Positions 52,052 to 62,524 are shown, numbered from the stretch's first letter. The stretch is 64,000 nucleotides of DNA from Bacillus sp. ZZV12-4809 (GCF_009849585.1 NZ_VCRN01000001.1:186001-250000); one strand, 5' to 3'. Notes: generated by a model from the letters alone, not told the origin. Translations and numbers: made by a program.

Positions 52052-53113
52052 TTATTTAAACATTTTAGGAAGGCTATCTGTGTACGGTGCATACGCGATG
52101 CCATTCTCCGTGATAATGCCTGTGATCAGTTCATTATCCGTTACATCGAATGCGGGATTATAGGTTTTTACGCCTTCTGGCGCCATCGGCTTTTCGTACC
52201 ATTTAGAAGTAATCTCTTCTGAATCTCTTAATTCAATATGGATATCGTTCCCTGTTTTGCATGTGAGGTCGACAGTTGACAGCGGAGCACAAACATAGAA
52301 AGGTATATTATAATGTTTTGCGAGAATCGCAACGCCTGATGTTCCAATTTTATTGGCAGTATCCCCATTGGCTGCAACACGGTCACAGCCGACAAGTACC
52401 GCTTGAACCCTGCCTTCTTTCATGATGATGCTGGCCATATTATCGCATATCAGCGTAACATCGACACCTGCTTCTTTAAGCTCCCATGCAGTCAGGCGGG
52501 CCCCCTGAAGCAGCGGGCGGGTTTCATCGGCGAATACTTTAAAATCATATCCCTTTTCCTGTCCTAAATAAATCGGAGCCAGGGCTGTCCCATATTTAGC
52601 AGTCGCAATTGTACCGGCATTGCAGTGTGTCAGAATTCCCCATCCGGGCTCAAGTACAGAAAGAGCGTGCTGGCCGATTGACTCGCAGACTTTTTCATCC
52701 TCACTACGAATTTTTTCTGCTTCCTCTTTCAGAGCCTGCTTTATTTCTGCTGCACTCCTGCCTTCTTCCTTCTGGAAACGGGCTTCCATGCGGTCGAGCG
52801 CCCAAAACAGATTGACTGCAGTCGGCCGTGATGAAGCCAGATATTCCTTCGCTTTTTTAAAATCCAGGTAAAGCTCATCATAGTCTTCTGCTGCTGATTG
52901 CTTTGTGCCCAAATAAACACCGTAAGCCGCAGCTATTCCGATGGCAGGTGCACCCCGGACCTTTAAATGATAGATTGCATCCCAAATTTCCTTTAATTCT
53001 TTCAAATACAAAAAGTTCTTTTCATTCGGCAGAACTGTTTGATCTAATAGAATGAGTGTATTGTTTTCATCCTCCAATCTTACAGACTGGATAACATCCA
53101 CTGGTTTTCCCAT
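52052..53113 (-). CDS. mtnA: S-methyl-5-thioribose-1-phosphate isomerase
   Basis: Methionine-salvage isomerase converting methylthioribose-1-phosphate to methylthioribulose-1-phosphate, 353 residues. Typical motifs are VRGAPAIGIAAAYGVYLG (about 53-70), the catalytic Cys region LTHCNAGTIAT (about 162-172), DETRPLLQGARLTAWEL and the catalytic Asp region VGCDRVAANGDTANKIGT. It belongs to the IF2B-like fold. It lies 12 bp after mtnK in the order mtnK-mtnA and ends with a strong terminator. Confidence 0.95.
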   Translation of the reverse strand: MGKPVDVIQSVRLEDENNTLILLDQTVLPNEKNFLYLKELKEIWDAIYHLKVRGAPAIGIAAAYGVYLGTKQSAAEDYDELYLDFKKAKEYLASSRPTAVNLFWALDRMEARFQKEEGRSAAEIKQALKEEAEKIRSEDEKVCESIGQHALSVLEPGWGILTHCNAGTIATAKYGTALAPIYLGQEKGYDFKVFADETRPLLQGARLTAWELKEAGVDVTLICDNMASIIMKEGRVQAVLVGCDRVAANGDTANKIGTSGVAILAKHYNIPFYVCAPLSTVDLTCKTGNDIHIELRDSEEITSKWYEKPMAPEGVKTYNPAFDVTDNELITGIITENGIAYAPYTDSLPKMFK

Positions 53114-53125
53114 CTTGCTGCCTCC

Positions 53126-54349
53126 TTAGAATCTTTTTTCACAGTCTTTTAGAGTACGCACAAAGTCTTCTCCTGTTTTAAAAGATTCCCTTTCCATAAT
53201 AAACATCTTTCCGGCTGCCAGACAAATCATTTCTGCAGCAGCTTTGCTGCTGTAATCGTCAATGCAAGTGACATCCTTTACTGATGCCAGCCCAATAATC
53301 CTCCTGCACAATTCAAGTCCTGTAACAGCCGCTGTGTCGCGCAGAATTGTTTCCAGATAATATTCTTTAAACCCTTCATAACGGGCTGTTTGTTCAGTTG
53401 CTTTCTCATCCCATGCCTTCAGGAATTTCGTTTTGAACAAGTCGATAATATCTTCTATTGTATTTTCGAGATATTCCATCTGAACCTGCCTTTGTTCTCC
53501 ATTATCCATTGTATATTTCGCGTTCACATAGGCGAAGATCAGATTGGCGATCACGTTGCCGATATCGTATCCGGCCGGGCCATAAAAGGCAAACTCTGGG
53601 TCAATAATTTTAGTAGAATCTTCTTTTACAAAAATTGAGCCTGTGTGCAGATCGCCATGCAATAATGACTGAGCATGGGTCATAAACTCAAATTTTAGCT
53701 TTGCCGTTTCGAGCTGAAGCTTGGAATCTTCCCAGATTTCCTTCTTGGCAAATTCCCTGGTACCTTCAAATACATCATTTCTCGAACAGTCGTAAAACGG
53801 TTCGGTGAAGACGAGATCCTCTGAAATTTCGCACAACTCCGGGTTAGTGAACCTTTGGACCAGCTCTTTCTTTTCCTTATGTCCGATGACAACATCAGAA
53901 GTGAGTAATAGGGTATTTACCAGGAAGCTTGAGATATGGTCAGCAAACAGCGGGAATTTTTCATGCTGTATTAAAGCTGTCCTCATAATAGTGTAATCTG
54001 ACAAATCCTCCATTGCGGTACAATTCATTATGGGATCGTAGCTAATCACCTTTGGCACAAAACCTGGAGCGAGCCTGTTTTGAAGATCGAGAATTTCGTA
54101 TTCGATGCGGTTGCGGTCAGGGGATAGCTTAAATTCATCAGATATTCTGGCAACCGGTCCGGCCTGCTTAATAATCAGAGACTTCTTGTGTTTATGGTCA
54201 ATCAGCTTAAAAACGTAGTTTAAATTGCCATCGCCAATTTCCCTGCAATCCAATTCTGCATCTGGTGCAAAATAACTCAGCCTTGTTTTGGCATATTCAA
54301 TGGCTTCTTGTTCAGTCATTGTAAAATAAGCAGATGTAAATACAGTCAT
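53126..54349 (-). CDS. mtnK: 5-methylthioribose kinase
   Basis: Cytosolic kinase phosphorylating methylthioribose to the 1-phosphate, first step of this salvage branch; 407 residues. Protein-kinase-like fold with the glycine loop IGDGNLNYVFK (about 35-45), IIKQAGP Lys, the catalytic loop LLHGDLHTGSIF (about 232-243) and the DPEFAFYGPAGYDIGN metal segment. ATG 54349 is chosen with GGGGGG about 8 bp upstream; the open frame to 54385 lacks a ribosome binding site. Unlike the B. subtilis operon, no S-box (SAM-I) leader is visible before it; instead a sigma-A promoter with a leader of about 70 nt is present. Confidence 0.94.
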   Translation of the reverse strand: MTVFTSAYFTMTEQEAIEYAKTRLSYFAPDAELDCREIGDGNLNYVFKLIDHKHKKSLIIKQAGPVARISDEFKLSPDRNRIEYEILDLQNRLAPGFVPKVISYDPIMNCTAMEDLSDYTIMRTALIQHEKFPLFADHISSFLVNTLLLTSDVVIGHKEKKELVQRFTNPELCEISEDLVFTEPFYDCSRNDVFEGTREFAKKEIWEDSKLQLETAKLKFEFMTHAQSLLHGDLHTGSIFVKEDSTKIIDPEFAFYGPAGYDIGNVIANLIFAYVNAKYTMDNGEQRQVQMEYLENTIEDIIDLFKTKFLKAWDEKATEQTARYEGFKEYYLETILRDTAAVTGLELCRRIIGLASVKDVTCIDDYSSKAAAEMICLAAGKMFIMERESFKTGEDFVRTLKDCEKRF

Positions 54350-54424
54350 ACAAAAATCCCCCCATACGAATCTTTTTGATAGCATCTATTATTTTGTTAA
54401 TTTAATATATTTGAAAATATCTAA

Positions 54425-54453
54425 ATACTATCATGTGAATTGGGGTTCGACAA
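54425..54453 (-). promoter_or_regulatory. promoter of mtnKA
   Basis: TTGTCG (54448-54453) and TAGTAT (54425-54430), 17-bp spacer, minus strand. No SAM riboswitch sequence between it and mtnK. Confidence 0.55.
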
Positions 54454-54500
54454 TTGTTTTTTAAGGGGGTTTTCGTATAAATAGTGCTTTTCACTTAACA

Positions 54501-54560
54501 ATGTTGTCCGTTGATTGCAGCGAGTGGAGGCTCCCTGCAGTCAGGCGCTGATGCTGTACA
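54501..54560. repeat. relic of the dispersed intergenic repeat
   Basis: GTTGATTGCAGCGAGTGGAG and the following GC-rich bases match the end of the element at 34001-34163 (read on the other strand). Truncated. Confidence 0.35.
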
Positions 54561-54593
54561 TGTACCGGAGTAAGAAGTTTTCACCATTTTTAT

Positions 54594-54619
54594 AAAAAAA
54601 AGCCGCTTAATAAGCAGCT
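54594..54619 (-). terminator. terminator of the RsbR-like gene
   Basis: Stem AGCTGCTT / AAGCGGCT on the minus strand followed by seven or more T. Confidence 0.8.
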
Positions 54620-54632
54620 CCTTTCATTACAG

Positions 54633-55448
54633 TTATTTAATGCTTCTAATCGCCTGCAAAACGTTCGAATATACCTCAAGGGATGATAAGTCGATGCCAA
54701 GTCCAACAGCACTTTTTGCCAAATCCGGTCTGACACCAGTGGCAATGGTATTGACACCGACCAGCTGGAGTATATTCCGGATATTGAAAATATGATTGGC
54801 AATTTCAACATCTATATGCACCGTTCCGGAAAAATCAATAATTAAGGTTTCAATCCCCAGCTGGTTTACCCGCGGGACTGTCTTCTCTATGATGATTTGT
54901 GCTCTGTCATAGTCTATGCTTCCGATCAATGGAAGTATTGCAATGCTGTCCTGAATCGGTACAATGGCTGCAGACAGCTCATTTACCTGGGATTGCGTCT
55001 CTTTTAATTGCTCCTCGGAGTGCCGTTCAAAGGCAAATACGGTCTCATTAATGCTGATGTCCAGCATAAAATTTACTTTTTTAACAATAGTAATAATTTC
55101 ATCAGCCGTTAATTCAAGCTTTTTGCCAATATTATTTAATCTATCAGTAAAAACTAGGCGGGTGTCCGGATAACGGATAACGATATCAGAAATTTTCCCT
55201 CCTTTGGATGCAGCCCGCTCGCCATTTCCTTTGCTCCATTCAACAAGTCCATCAGGAATCATATTATCACTGCTTGCAATCATGGTTCCCAAGAACTTCA
55301 AAAAATTCACATACATCAATACGGCAGCCTCAATTTCCGGTTTAGGAATTTCAAAACCAAATCGTTTTATGATTTCTGTAACCAGTTCTTCGGATAATAC
55401 CTCCGCATTTTGAGTAAGATATGCTGCAACTTTTTGTATAGGCTCCAT
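54633..55448 (-). CDS. RsbR-family stressosome protein (STAS domain)
   Basis: 271 residues: an N-terminal non-haem-globin-like helical domain (about 1-140), a linker helix and a C-terminal STAS domain (about 155-268; ILPLIGSIDYDRAQIIIEKTV, TLIIDFSGTVHIDVEIANHI, GVRPDLAKSAVGLGIDL). RsbR proteins form the stressosome with RsbS and regulate RsbT and thus SigB. The first conserved phosphorylation Thr (in IDT of RsbR) appears here as Val214 (HIDVEIA), and the second lies near Ser246. A diverged or differently controlled paralogue is likely. No rsbS/rsbT neighbour; monocistronic. Confidence 0.85.
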   Translation of the reverse strand: MEPIQKVAAYLTQNAEVLSEELVTEIIKRFGFEIPKPEIEAAVLMYVNFLKFLGTMIASSDNMIPDGLVEWSKGNGERAASKGGKISDIVIRYPDTRLVFTDRLNNIGKKLELTADEIITIVKKVNFMLDISINETVFAFERHSEEQLKETQSQVNELSAAIVPIQDSIAILPLIGSIDYDRAQIIIEKTVPRVNQLGIETLIIDFSGTVHIDVEIANHIFNIRNILQLVGVNTIATGVRPDLAKSAVGLGIDLSSLEVYSNVLQAIRSIK

Positions 55449-55530
55449 CTGTATGTATATCCCCTCTCCTATGTCTTGCTTCGATTATATCCTACTAAAT
55501 CTTCAAAAGAACAGATTGGGAAATGATTCC

Positions 55531-55833
55531 TTAAGATAATAACCATTCCTCATAATCTTCTTCCCTTATCTCACTGATCAGGAGAGATTCAAATCTTCTG
55601 TAAAGCTCAAGGATTCCAGGATCGCTGTTAATTAGCGGCATCTTGTTTAGATAGTCATCTTCCGACTTAAAAAAACTGATTTCAGTCCACTTTGTCTCAT
55701 CTGTCTTGCTTTTTAATATCTTGGTCTGTACATCGATATACTTTCGGTAGATTTCACCGGCTTTCCGCTGAATCTGCATCAGTTCCTGCTGGTTTTCAGG
55801 GCTAATATGATATTGATAGAGTTTTATGCACAT
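55531..55833 (-). CDS. 100-residue protein of unknown function
   Basis: Soluble, acidic protein with no membrane segment, starting MCIKLYQYHIS. Helical stretches (QQELMQIQRKAGEIYRKY) and WTEISFFKSEDDYLNKM suggest a small alpha/beta ferredoxin-like (Dabb or antibiotic-monooxygenase-type) fold, but this is a guess from pattern. GGAG precedes ATG 55833. It lies between the stressosome and NAT-like genes on the same strand with gaps of about 70-80 bp on each side. Real by ribosome binding site and spacing; not recognised. Confidence 0.6.
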   Translation of the reverse strand: MCIKLYQYHISPENQQELMQIQRKAGEIYRKYIDVQTKILKSKTDETKWTEISFFKSEDDYLNKMPLINSDPGILELYRRFESLLISEIREEDYEEWLLS

Positions 55834-55901
55834 AGTATCTCCTTAAGATATTGGCGATTTGGGCAAGGCTGAGGGTTTATGGATAAAATTCAGTCATCTT
55901 T

Positions 55902-56672
55902 TCAACCTTTCAGCTTCTTGTAGAAGCCCAATGATTCTGTTAAAAGCTCCCGATCATACCCTGTCTTTTCATGAATCCTGTCTGTCCATTCTTCAATAGT
56001 ATCCGCAGGGGGATCATGGTACAAGCCTTCTGTAGTGCTGAGGAAGCTTTTCCAATTATAAAATTCCCAGTGTGCGGTTTCGTTTTTATAGGAAATCCGC
56101 TGCTCCAGCAAAGCCTTTGGATAAATATAGTTTTGGGAACGTTCAGCTGCATCAAGAAAGAAGTTCAGTTCAACCGGATTTGTATCATAACTTTGCCGCG
56201 ATATTTTTCCGTTCGGCCGGTGATAGGCAATTTCCAGCTGTCCGTGCTGGGTTGAAACCTGGACATCTGCTGCCGGGAAAAATCCGCTTCTCTTTTCCGG
56301 AGTAAAATTCCGTGCCTTTGAATCAATTAATATGGGCTGCAGCCATTGGTCGCCAAGATCACATAGAAAACGGTGCCCCTCCTCATCCACCGCTACCACT
56401 GCAGCATGGGCTGAGGAATTATGCAATTCGTGGCCAACCGGATAGGCCTGAATTCCAGCCTCCATAAACTCGTGCAGAAGCCAAATTGCGAGGTCAAAGC
56501 AGTTTCCGGTAATTCCATATTGAGCACGGTGCTCTTTCATTAAAGAAACGTCCCGCTGCTTTTTCGTTCCTGCTTTATCGTAAAACCATGCTTTAGTCAA
56601 AGTCTCCATCGGAAAGTGATCAAATTTTTTCCAAACAGACAAAATCGATTGGGGTGCCTCCAATATGATCAT
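55902..56672 (-). CDS. arylamine N-acetyltransferase/transglutaminase-like protein
   Basis: 256 residues. A Cys-His-Asp triad arrangement is visible: GITGNCFDLAIWLLHEF (Cys about 58), SAHAAVVAV (His about 89) and FLCDLGDQWLQP (Asp about 106). This fits arylamine N-acetyltransferases and, more broadly, the transglutaminase-like fold. The classical NAT text RGGxCxExN is not present, so substrate and acyl donor are open. It is divergent from the lactonase gene. Its start region overlaps an upstream plus-strand frame (56665) that is not coding. Confidence 0.65.
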   Translation of the reverse strand: MIILEAPQSILSVWKKFDHFPMETLTKAWFYDKAGTKKQRDVSLMKEHRAQYGITGNCFDLAIWLLHEFMEAGIQAYPVGHELHNSSAHAAVVAVDEEGHRFLCDLGDQWLQPILIDSKARNFTPEKRSGFFPAADVQVSTQHGQLEIAYHRPNGKISRQSYDTNPVELNFFLDAAERSQNYIYPKALLEQRISYKNETAHWEFYNWKSFLSTTEGLYHDPPADTIEEWTDRIHEKTGYDRELLTESLGFYKKLKG

Positions 56673-56793
56673 CCTTTCATCTATATACCTTATTTATTAT
56701 TCTTTTTTGATTGTCAAATTCCTCTTCCTTTTGTTTGAACTGGAATGTATGATAGAGTATTTTCAGAGAAAAAGAATTAAAAGGAGGCTCCAT

Positions 56794-57837
56794 ATGGCCA
56801 AATATAGAGGATACATAGGGACATATACAAAGGGTGAAAGTGAAGGGATATATACATTTATTCTGGATACAGATGCCGGTAAAATTTCCGATGTGAAAAC
56901 GGCAGCGAAATTGGATAATCCCACTTATTTAACAATCAGCCAGGATAACCGCTTTTTATACTCAGTAGCCAAGGAAGGCGAATCCGGCGGAGTAGCTGCA
57001 TATCGTCTGGACAGCAGCACCGGTGCACTTGAGAAGATCAACAGCCAGGTTTCTGCCGGCTCCCCTCCATGCCATGTCAGTGTGGATTCTGCTGTCCGCA
57101 ATGTTTTCAGTGCAAATTATCATAAAGGGACAGTCGAGTCTTACTTAACAAATGAGGATGGCTCTTTAAATCCTGCTGTTTCGGTTATAGAGCATAGCGG
57201 ATCAGGTCCTGACAGCAGGCAGGAAAAGCCGCATACCCATTATGCAGGAATGACACCGGACGAAAAATACTTGGCTGCAGTTGACCTGGGAACAGACCAG
57301 GTAATTACGTATGAGGTAAGTAATGGCATTCTAAAGGAAACTAGCACCTTGTCCGTTAAACCTGGGAGCGGACCGAGACACCTTGTGTTCCATCCAAATG
57401 GAAAGTATGCCTATGTGATGACCGAGTTTAGCTCTGAGGTTCTTTTGCTTCAGTATCACGATGATGGGAGCTTTGTTCAAAAGCAGGCTATTAGCACACT
57501 ACCGGAGGGCTTTACGGAAAATAATCAGGGAAGCGCCATCCATATCTCTTCTGACGGCCTCTTCATCTATGCGGGAAACCGCGGACATGACAGCATTGCT
57601 GTTTTCTCCGTCAATCAGGATAATGGAGAGCTTGCATTTGTGGAGCATACCTCAACAGAAGGTAACTGGCCCCGTGACTTTGAGCTCGATCCTGCCGAAA
57701 AATTTATCATTGGCTCAAACCAAAACTCCAGTAATATTGTTTTGTACTCGAGAGATGAACAAACAGGGAAGCTAACATTGCTTCAGGCAGATGTGAAAGT
57801 GCCGGACCCTGTTTGCGTGAAATTTTTACATGTATAA
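56794..57837 (+). CDS. pgl: 6-phosphogluconolactonase, seven-bladed propeller (YkgB-like)
   Basis: Cytosolic lactonase of the YbhE/YkgB beta-propeller family, 347 residues, like B. subtilis YkgB (349). It hydrolyses 6-phosphogluconolactone in the pentose phosphate pathway. Family landmarks are YIGTYTKGESEGIYTF at the start, SAGSPPCHVSVD, GSGPDSRQEKPHTHYAG (active-site region), GSGPRHLVFHPNGKYAYVMTE and NRGHDSIAVF. ATG 56794 with AAAGGAGG (about 56780-56787) is chosen; the open frame reaches back to 56665 across the promoter. Bidirectional terminator after it. Confidence 0.87.
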   Translation: MAKYRGYIGTYTKGESEGIYTFILDTDAGKISDVKTAAKLDNPTYLTISQDNRFLYSVAKEGESGGVAAYRLDSSTGALEKINSQVSAGSPPCHVSVDSAVRNVFSANYHKGTVESYLTNEDGSLNPAVSVIEHSGSGPDSRQEKPHTHYAGMTPDEKYLAAVDLGTDQVITYEVSNGILKETSTLSVKPGSGPRHLVFHPNGKYAYVMTEFSSEVLLLQYHDDGSFVQKQAISTLPEGFTENNQGSAIHISSDGLFIYAGNRGHDSIAVFSVNQDNGELAFVEHTSTEGNWPRDFELDPAEKFIIGSNQNSSNIVLYSRDEQTGKLTLLQADVKVPDPVCVKFLHV

Positions 57838-57882
57838 AAAAAGGGTGAGATACTGCTTTTAGGCAGCATCTCACCCTTTTTT
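57838..57882. terminator. bidirectional terminator
   Basis: Stem AAAAAGGGTGAGAT / ATCTCACCCTTTTT with an inner CTGC/GGCAG extension, between convergent genes. Confidence 0.88.
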
Positions 57883-58877
57883 TATTCGCTGATTCTGAAA
57901 GCAATCTTCCCCCATTGCTCCGCGTTTGCAATTTTATCAAAAGCATGGCCGTATTGTTCCAGGTGAAATGCCTGATCCAATACCGGTCTTAATTGATGTT
58001 TTTCAATAAACTGGAGCATTTCATGGTATTCCTCTGCACTTCCCATTGTCGAGCCAAGCAGGTTTTGCTGAGCGTAAAAGAGACTGCGAAGATTAAGTTC
58101 CAGCACATCTCCTGTTGAAGAGCCAAATGTTACGATGGTTCCGCCATTGCGAAGGATCTCCAGAGATTTATTAAATGTAGCCGGGCCGACAGATTCAATG
58201 ACAAGATCCACCTTTTCCCCGCCAAGGGCTGCCTTCCAATCTTCGCTGCTGTCCAAGGCTATATCTGCACCAAGCTCCAGAGCTCTCTGACATTTCTCCT
58301 CGGAACGGGAAGCCACATACACGGTTGCCCCTGCTGCTTTAGCGAACTGCATTAAGAAGGTTGCCACTCCCCCTCCAATTCCGGGAATAAACACCTTCAT
58401 GCCTTTCTTAAGCTTTCCTCTGGTGAATAATGCTCTATATGCGGTTAGTGCTGCAAGGGAAAGAACGCCAGCTTCCTCCCAGGTTAAATATTTGGGTTTG
58501 GGAGCTGCATTTTCAGCCGGAATCACGATGTATTCCGCGAAGGTGCCATGAAACGGCAAGCCGACAATTTCAAAGCCCTCAGGTGGCGCCTCGCTTTTTT
58601 CCTTCCAGCCAAGCCCCGGATTGATGATGACTTCATCATCTCGCTTCACTTCTGATACACCCTCCCCGACTGCGTCAATGACTCCGGCTCCATCAGAACC
58701 GATGACAAGCGCCGGATCCTCCGGTTTGTGGCGATGCGGGACAAATAAATCACGGTGGTTCAATCCTGCCGTTTTTAGTTTCACCCTGACCTCGCCTGCA
58801 CCCGGCTCAGGTTTTTCCAATTCACCATATGATAACCCGTCGAGACCCGCTTTTCCTTTATGAATGATCGCTTTCAT
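57882..58877 (-). CDS. zinc-free MDR quinone-oxidoreductase-like protein (YogA-like)
   Basis: Medium-chain reductase, 331 residues, probably NADPH-dependent. The N-terminal GroES domain has LNHRDLFVPHRHKPEDPALVIGSDGAGVIDAVGEG, where the zinc Cys and the GHE motif of true alcohol dehydrogenases are replaced. The Rossmann motif is FIPGIGGGVATFLMQFAKA. The length is close to B. subtilis YogA (about 333). It is probably an enoyl or quinone reductase; substrate unknown. ATG 58877 (MKAIIHKG) with AGGTGG upstream; an earlier GTG at 58886 overlaps that site. Monocistronic. Confidence 0.85.
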   Translation of the reverse strand: MKAIIHKGKAGLDGLSYGELEKPEPGAGEVRVKLKTAGLNHRDLFVPHRHKPEDPALVIGSDGAGVIDAVGEGVSEVKRDDEVIINPGLGWKEKSEAPPEGFEIVGLPFHGTFAEYIVIPAENAAPKPKYLTWEEAGVLSLAALTAYRALFTRGKLKKGMKVFIPGIGGGVATFLMQFAKAAGATVYVASRSEEKCQRALELGADIALDSSEDWKAALGGEKVDLVIESVGPATFNKSLEILRNGGTIVTFGSSTGDVLELNLRSLFYAQQNLLGSTMGSAEEYHEMLQFIEKHQLRPVLDQAFHLEQYGHAFDKIANAEQWGKIAFRISE

Positions 58878-58955
58878 TTCGTCCACCTGCTTTTCTTTAA
58901 AAATTTCGTCTATTCTATCATAGCTTGAGAAGGAGCCGGGAAAAAAGCGATATGC

Positions 58956-60203
58956 CTAGATAAGCTTCAGTTTCACAAACTTCCTTTTTCCTGCCTGAAG
59001 AACTAATCCATCTGTAATTTTCACGAGCAGCTTAACATCGCTGACTTTTTCTCCGTTTAACCGGATGCCGCCTCCTGCAATCATTTTTCTTGCTTCTGTT
59101 TTGGATGGAAGAAGGCCAAGTCCTGCAATCAGGTCCGTAATGAACATTTCACCCTCTCCCTTCCATTCGAGTTCCGGAATCTCTTCCGGCATGGCTCCTT
59201 TTTGGAAAATGGTTTGAAAATGCTGTTCGGCTTTATCGGCTGCAGCTGCCCCATGGTACATGCGGACAATCGTGCGGCCTAAAAGCATTTTGGCGTCACG
59301 CGGATGAAGCGTTCCGTTTTCCAGCCCTTCTGCGATTTGCTGCTTTTCAGTTACCGGCAAATCGGTTGCCAGATTGAAGTATTTGACACTCAGCTCATCC
59401 GGTATGGACATCGTTTTGCCGTACATATTATTCGGGTCTTCATCCACACCAATATAATTGTTTTTCGATTTAGACATTTTCTCTTTGCCATCAAGGCCTT
59501 CAAGGAGCGGCATAAGGATGACAACCTGCTTTTCCTTTTCAAAATGCTCCTGCAGATGGCGTCCCATCAACACATTGAAGTGCTGATCAGTGCCTCCTAG
59601 CTCGATATCACTTTCAAGAGCAACCGAATCGTAGCCCTGCATCAGCGGGTAGAAAAATTCATGAAGGGAGATCGGCTTCCCTGTGGCCAGGCGCTCCGAA
59701 AAGTCATTTCGTTCCAGCAGACGGGCAACCGTAATGCTCGCGGACAGGCGGATAACATCTTCAAGCTGGAGGCCTGAAAGCCATGCTGAATTGTAATGAA
59801 GATCGACTTTATCCATGTCCAGCACCTTGCTGAATTGCTCGAAGTATGTTTTCGCATTATGCTTCACTGCCTCATCTGTGAGCTGATTTCGGGCTGCCGA
59901 TTTGCCTGTCGGGTCGCCAATTTTCCCGGTAAAATCACCAATAATCAGCTGGATGATATGGCCGTTGTCCTGGAACTGCTTTAATTTGTTCAGCACAACC
60001 GTATGGCCGATATGGACATCCGGTGCAGACGGATCTAATCCAAGCTTAATTTTTAATGGCTGATTTTGAAAAATGGATTTAGCTATTTTATTCTTTAGAT
60101 CTGCTTCAGGCAGAATCTCCTGGACGCCATTAGAGTAAATCTCAAGCTGCCTCTCTGTTTCGAGCTTTTGATCCTGTGTTAATTTGTCAAAAAAATTCTC
60201 CAT
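58956..60203 (-). CDS. tyrZ: tyrosyl-tRNA synthetase, TyrZ type
   Basis: Class I aminoacyl-tRNA synthetase charging tRNA-Tyr, 415 residues. HIGH at residues 64-67, [14 protein letters not shown], the [23 protein letters not shown] tyrosine/tRNA region, KMSKS near 242 and a C-terminal S4 domain (about 350-410). The KMSKS form, rather than the KFGKT of TyrS, marks the TyrZ branch, a second tyrosyl enzyme in bacilli. ATG 60203 (MENFFDK) is favoured over ATG 60212 by the spacing to AAAGGA. Expression is controlled by the T-box leader at 60233-60470. Confidence 0.94.
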   Translation of the reverse strand: MENFFDKLTQDQKLETERQLEIYSNGVQEILPEADLKNKIAKSIFQNQPLKIKLGLDPSAPDVHIGHTVVLNKLKQFQDNGHIIQLIIGDFTGKIGDPTGKSAARNQLTDEAVKHNAKTYFEQFSKVLDMDKVDLHYNSAWLSGLQLEDVIRLSASITVARLLERNDFSERLATGKPISLHEFFYPLMQGYDSVALESDIELGGTDQHFNVLMGRHLQEHFEKEKQVVILMPLLEGLDGKEKMSKSKNNYIGVDEDPNNMYGKTMSIPDELSVKYFNLATDLPVTEKQQIAEGLENGTLHPRDAKMLLGRTIVRMYHGAAAADKAEQHFQTIFQKGAMPEEIPELEWKGEGEMFITDLIAGLGLLPSKTEARKMIAGGGIRLNGEKVSDVKLLVKITDGLVLQAGKRKFVKLKLI

Positions 60204-60232
60204 GTTCCCCATCCTTTCTCTAATTGAAATAT

Positions 60233-60470
60233 AAAAAACCACGCCCCTAAAGAAAGGGACGTGGTTAACGCGGTACCACCCTTTTTGAAGATTGCTCTTC
60301 CACTCAGCGGATTAACGGTCCGGGCCGTTCCCTGCTACTCTTGTTCACAGGAAAAGTTCAAGAAGGTAATTCACTGTTAACTATGTGCTGATTTTCACCG
60401 GGCATCAGCTCTCTAAAACAGGGAGAATAACAGCTACTTGTTTCTGTCATTACTTTAAAATTTGAAATTT
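60233..60470 (-). promoter_or_regulatory. T-box riboswitch leader of tyrZ
   Basis: On the minus strand the T-box core AGGGTGGTACCGCG (60269-60282) lies before the terminator CCACGTCCCT / AGGGGCGTGG with a T run. Upstream is a stem I region; AATTACC within it offers the Tyr codon TAC as a specifier. Uncharged tRNA-Tyr would favour the antiterminator. Confidence 0.92.
60239..60264 (-). terminator. T-box terminator
   Basis: Stem CCACG-CCCT / AGGG-CGTGG followed by six T on the minus strand. It competes with the antiterminator formed with the T-box sequence. Confidence 0.9.
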
Positions 60471-60475
60471 TAATT

Positions 60476-60504
60476 ATTTTAGCTGAATGTTCTGGAGAGT
60501 TCAA
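60476..60504 (-). promoter_or_regulatory. promoter of the tyrZ leader
   Basis: TTGAAC (60499-60504) and TAAAAT (60476-60481), spacer 17 bp, minus strand. Confidence 0.65.
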
Positions 60505-60540
60505 GCGTTTTTTTCACGGGTAACAAAAAATCTAAAAAAA

Positions 60541-60563
60541 CCAGGAGCATCCCATGCTCCTGG
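60541..60563 (-). terminator. terminator of mapB
   Basis: Perfect ten-bp stem CCAGGAGCAT / ATGCTCCTGG with a T run on the minus strand. Confidence 0.9.
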
Positions 60564-60570
60564 TTCATGA

Positions 60571-61931
<1,361 letters not shown>

Positions 61932-61948
61932 TGGCTTCTTCCTTTCAA

Positions 61949-62524
61949 TCAAATGTTTGATTGAATTTCTTCTATCATTGGCCATAATGATGTCCAGTTC
62001 TTCTTTGTAACTCGCTGCAGGTATACTTCAAATAACTTTCTATCTTCAGCAAACAAAGGAGTGGGGTTTATTTTAAAAGAAAGCAGGTCCTCTATCCCCC
62101 AAGGAGCCGTTAGTATGATATTGTATTTGTCATCAAGTTTTAGCCCGAGTGCAGTAGCTGTTTCAGGAAATTTCGAGATCGCATCCACTGATGAAGTATA
62201 TGGGGGTAGGTCATTAAGCAGATGCATTCTTGCCTCATTTTTAACAGACCAGGGCACTTGGGGCAGAAGGGATTTAAGCTTGGACTCGAGTACTTTTTCC
62301 GTTTCTTCTCTAAGGTCATTCTTATTAAAATAGACGACATCCACATCCGGCAAATGGGTTCTATTCCTGAATCCATGAAGAGTATCCCATACTTTTGCCC
62401 TCACAAAGCCGGCACATACCCACCAGTCAGGGAGGTTTAATGACTTTGCGGCTAAAAGGATATCCATCATCCATTGGTCCTCTTTTACCAGCTTCACGAT
62501 ATCTTCTTCTGTTTTAATCTGCAT
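61949..62524 (-). CDS. nucleotidyltransferase-fold protein (DUF925-type)
   Basis: 191 residues of the predicted nucleotidyltransferase family. WWVCAGFVRAKVWDTLHGF (about 34-52) replaces the usual GG-GS motif, and LPDVDVVYFNK (about 58-68) carries the metal-binding Asp pair, followed by a helical domain (VYLQRVTKKNWTSLWPMI). The transferred group and acceptor are unknown. ATG 62524 with GGAGAGGGA upstream; it overlaps the NUDIX gene by 11 bp, so translational coupling is likely. Confidence 0.75.
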   Translation of the reverse strand: MQIKTEEDIVKLVKEDQWMMDILLAAKSLNLPDWWVCAGFVRAKVWDTLHGFRNRTHLPDVDVVYFNKNDLREETEKVLESKLKSLLPQVPWSVKNEARMHLLNDLPPYTSSVDAISKFPETATALGLKLDDKYNIILTAPWGIEDLLSFKINPTPLFAEDRKLFEVYLQRVTKKNWTSLWPMIEEIQSNI

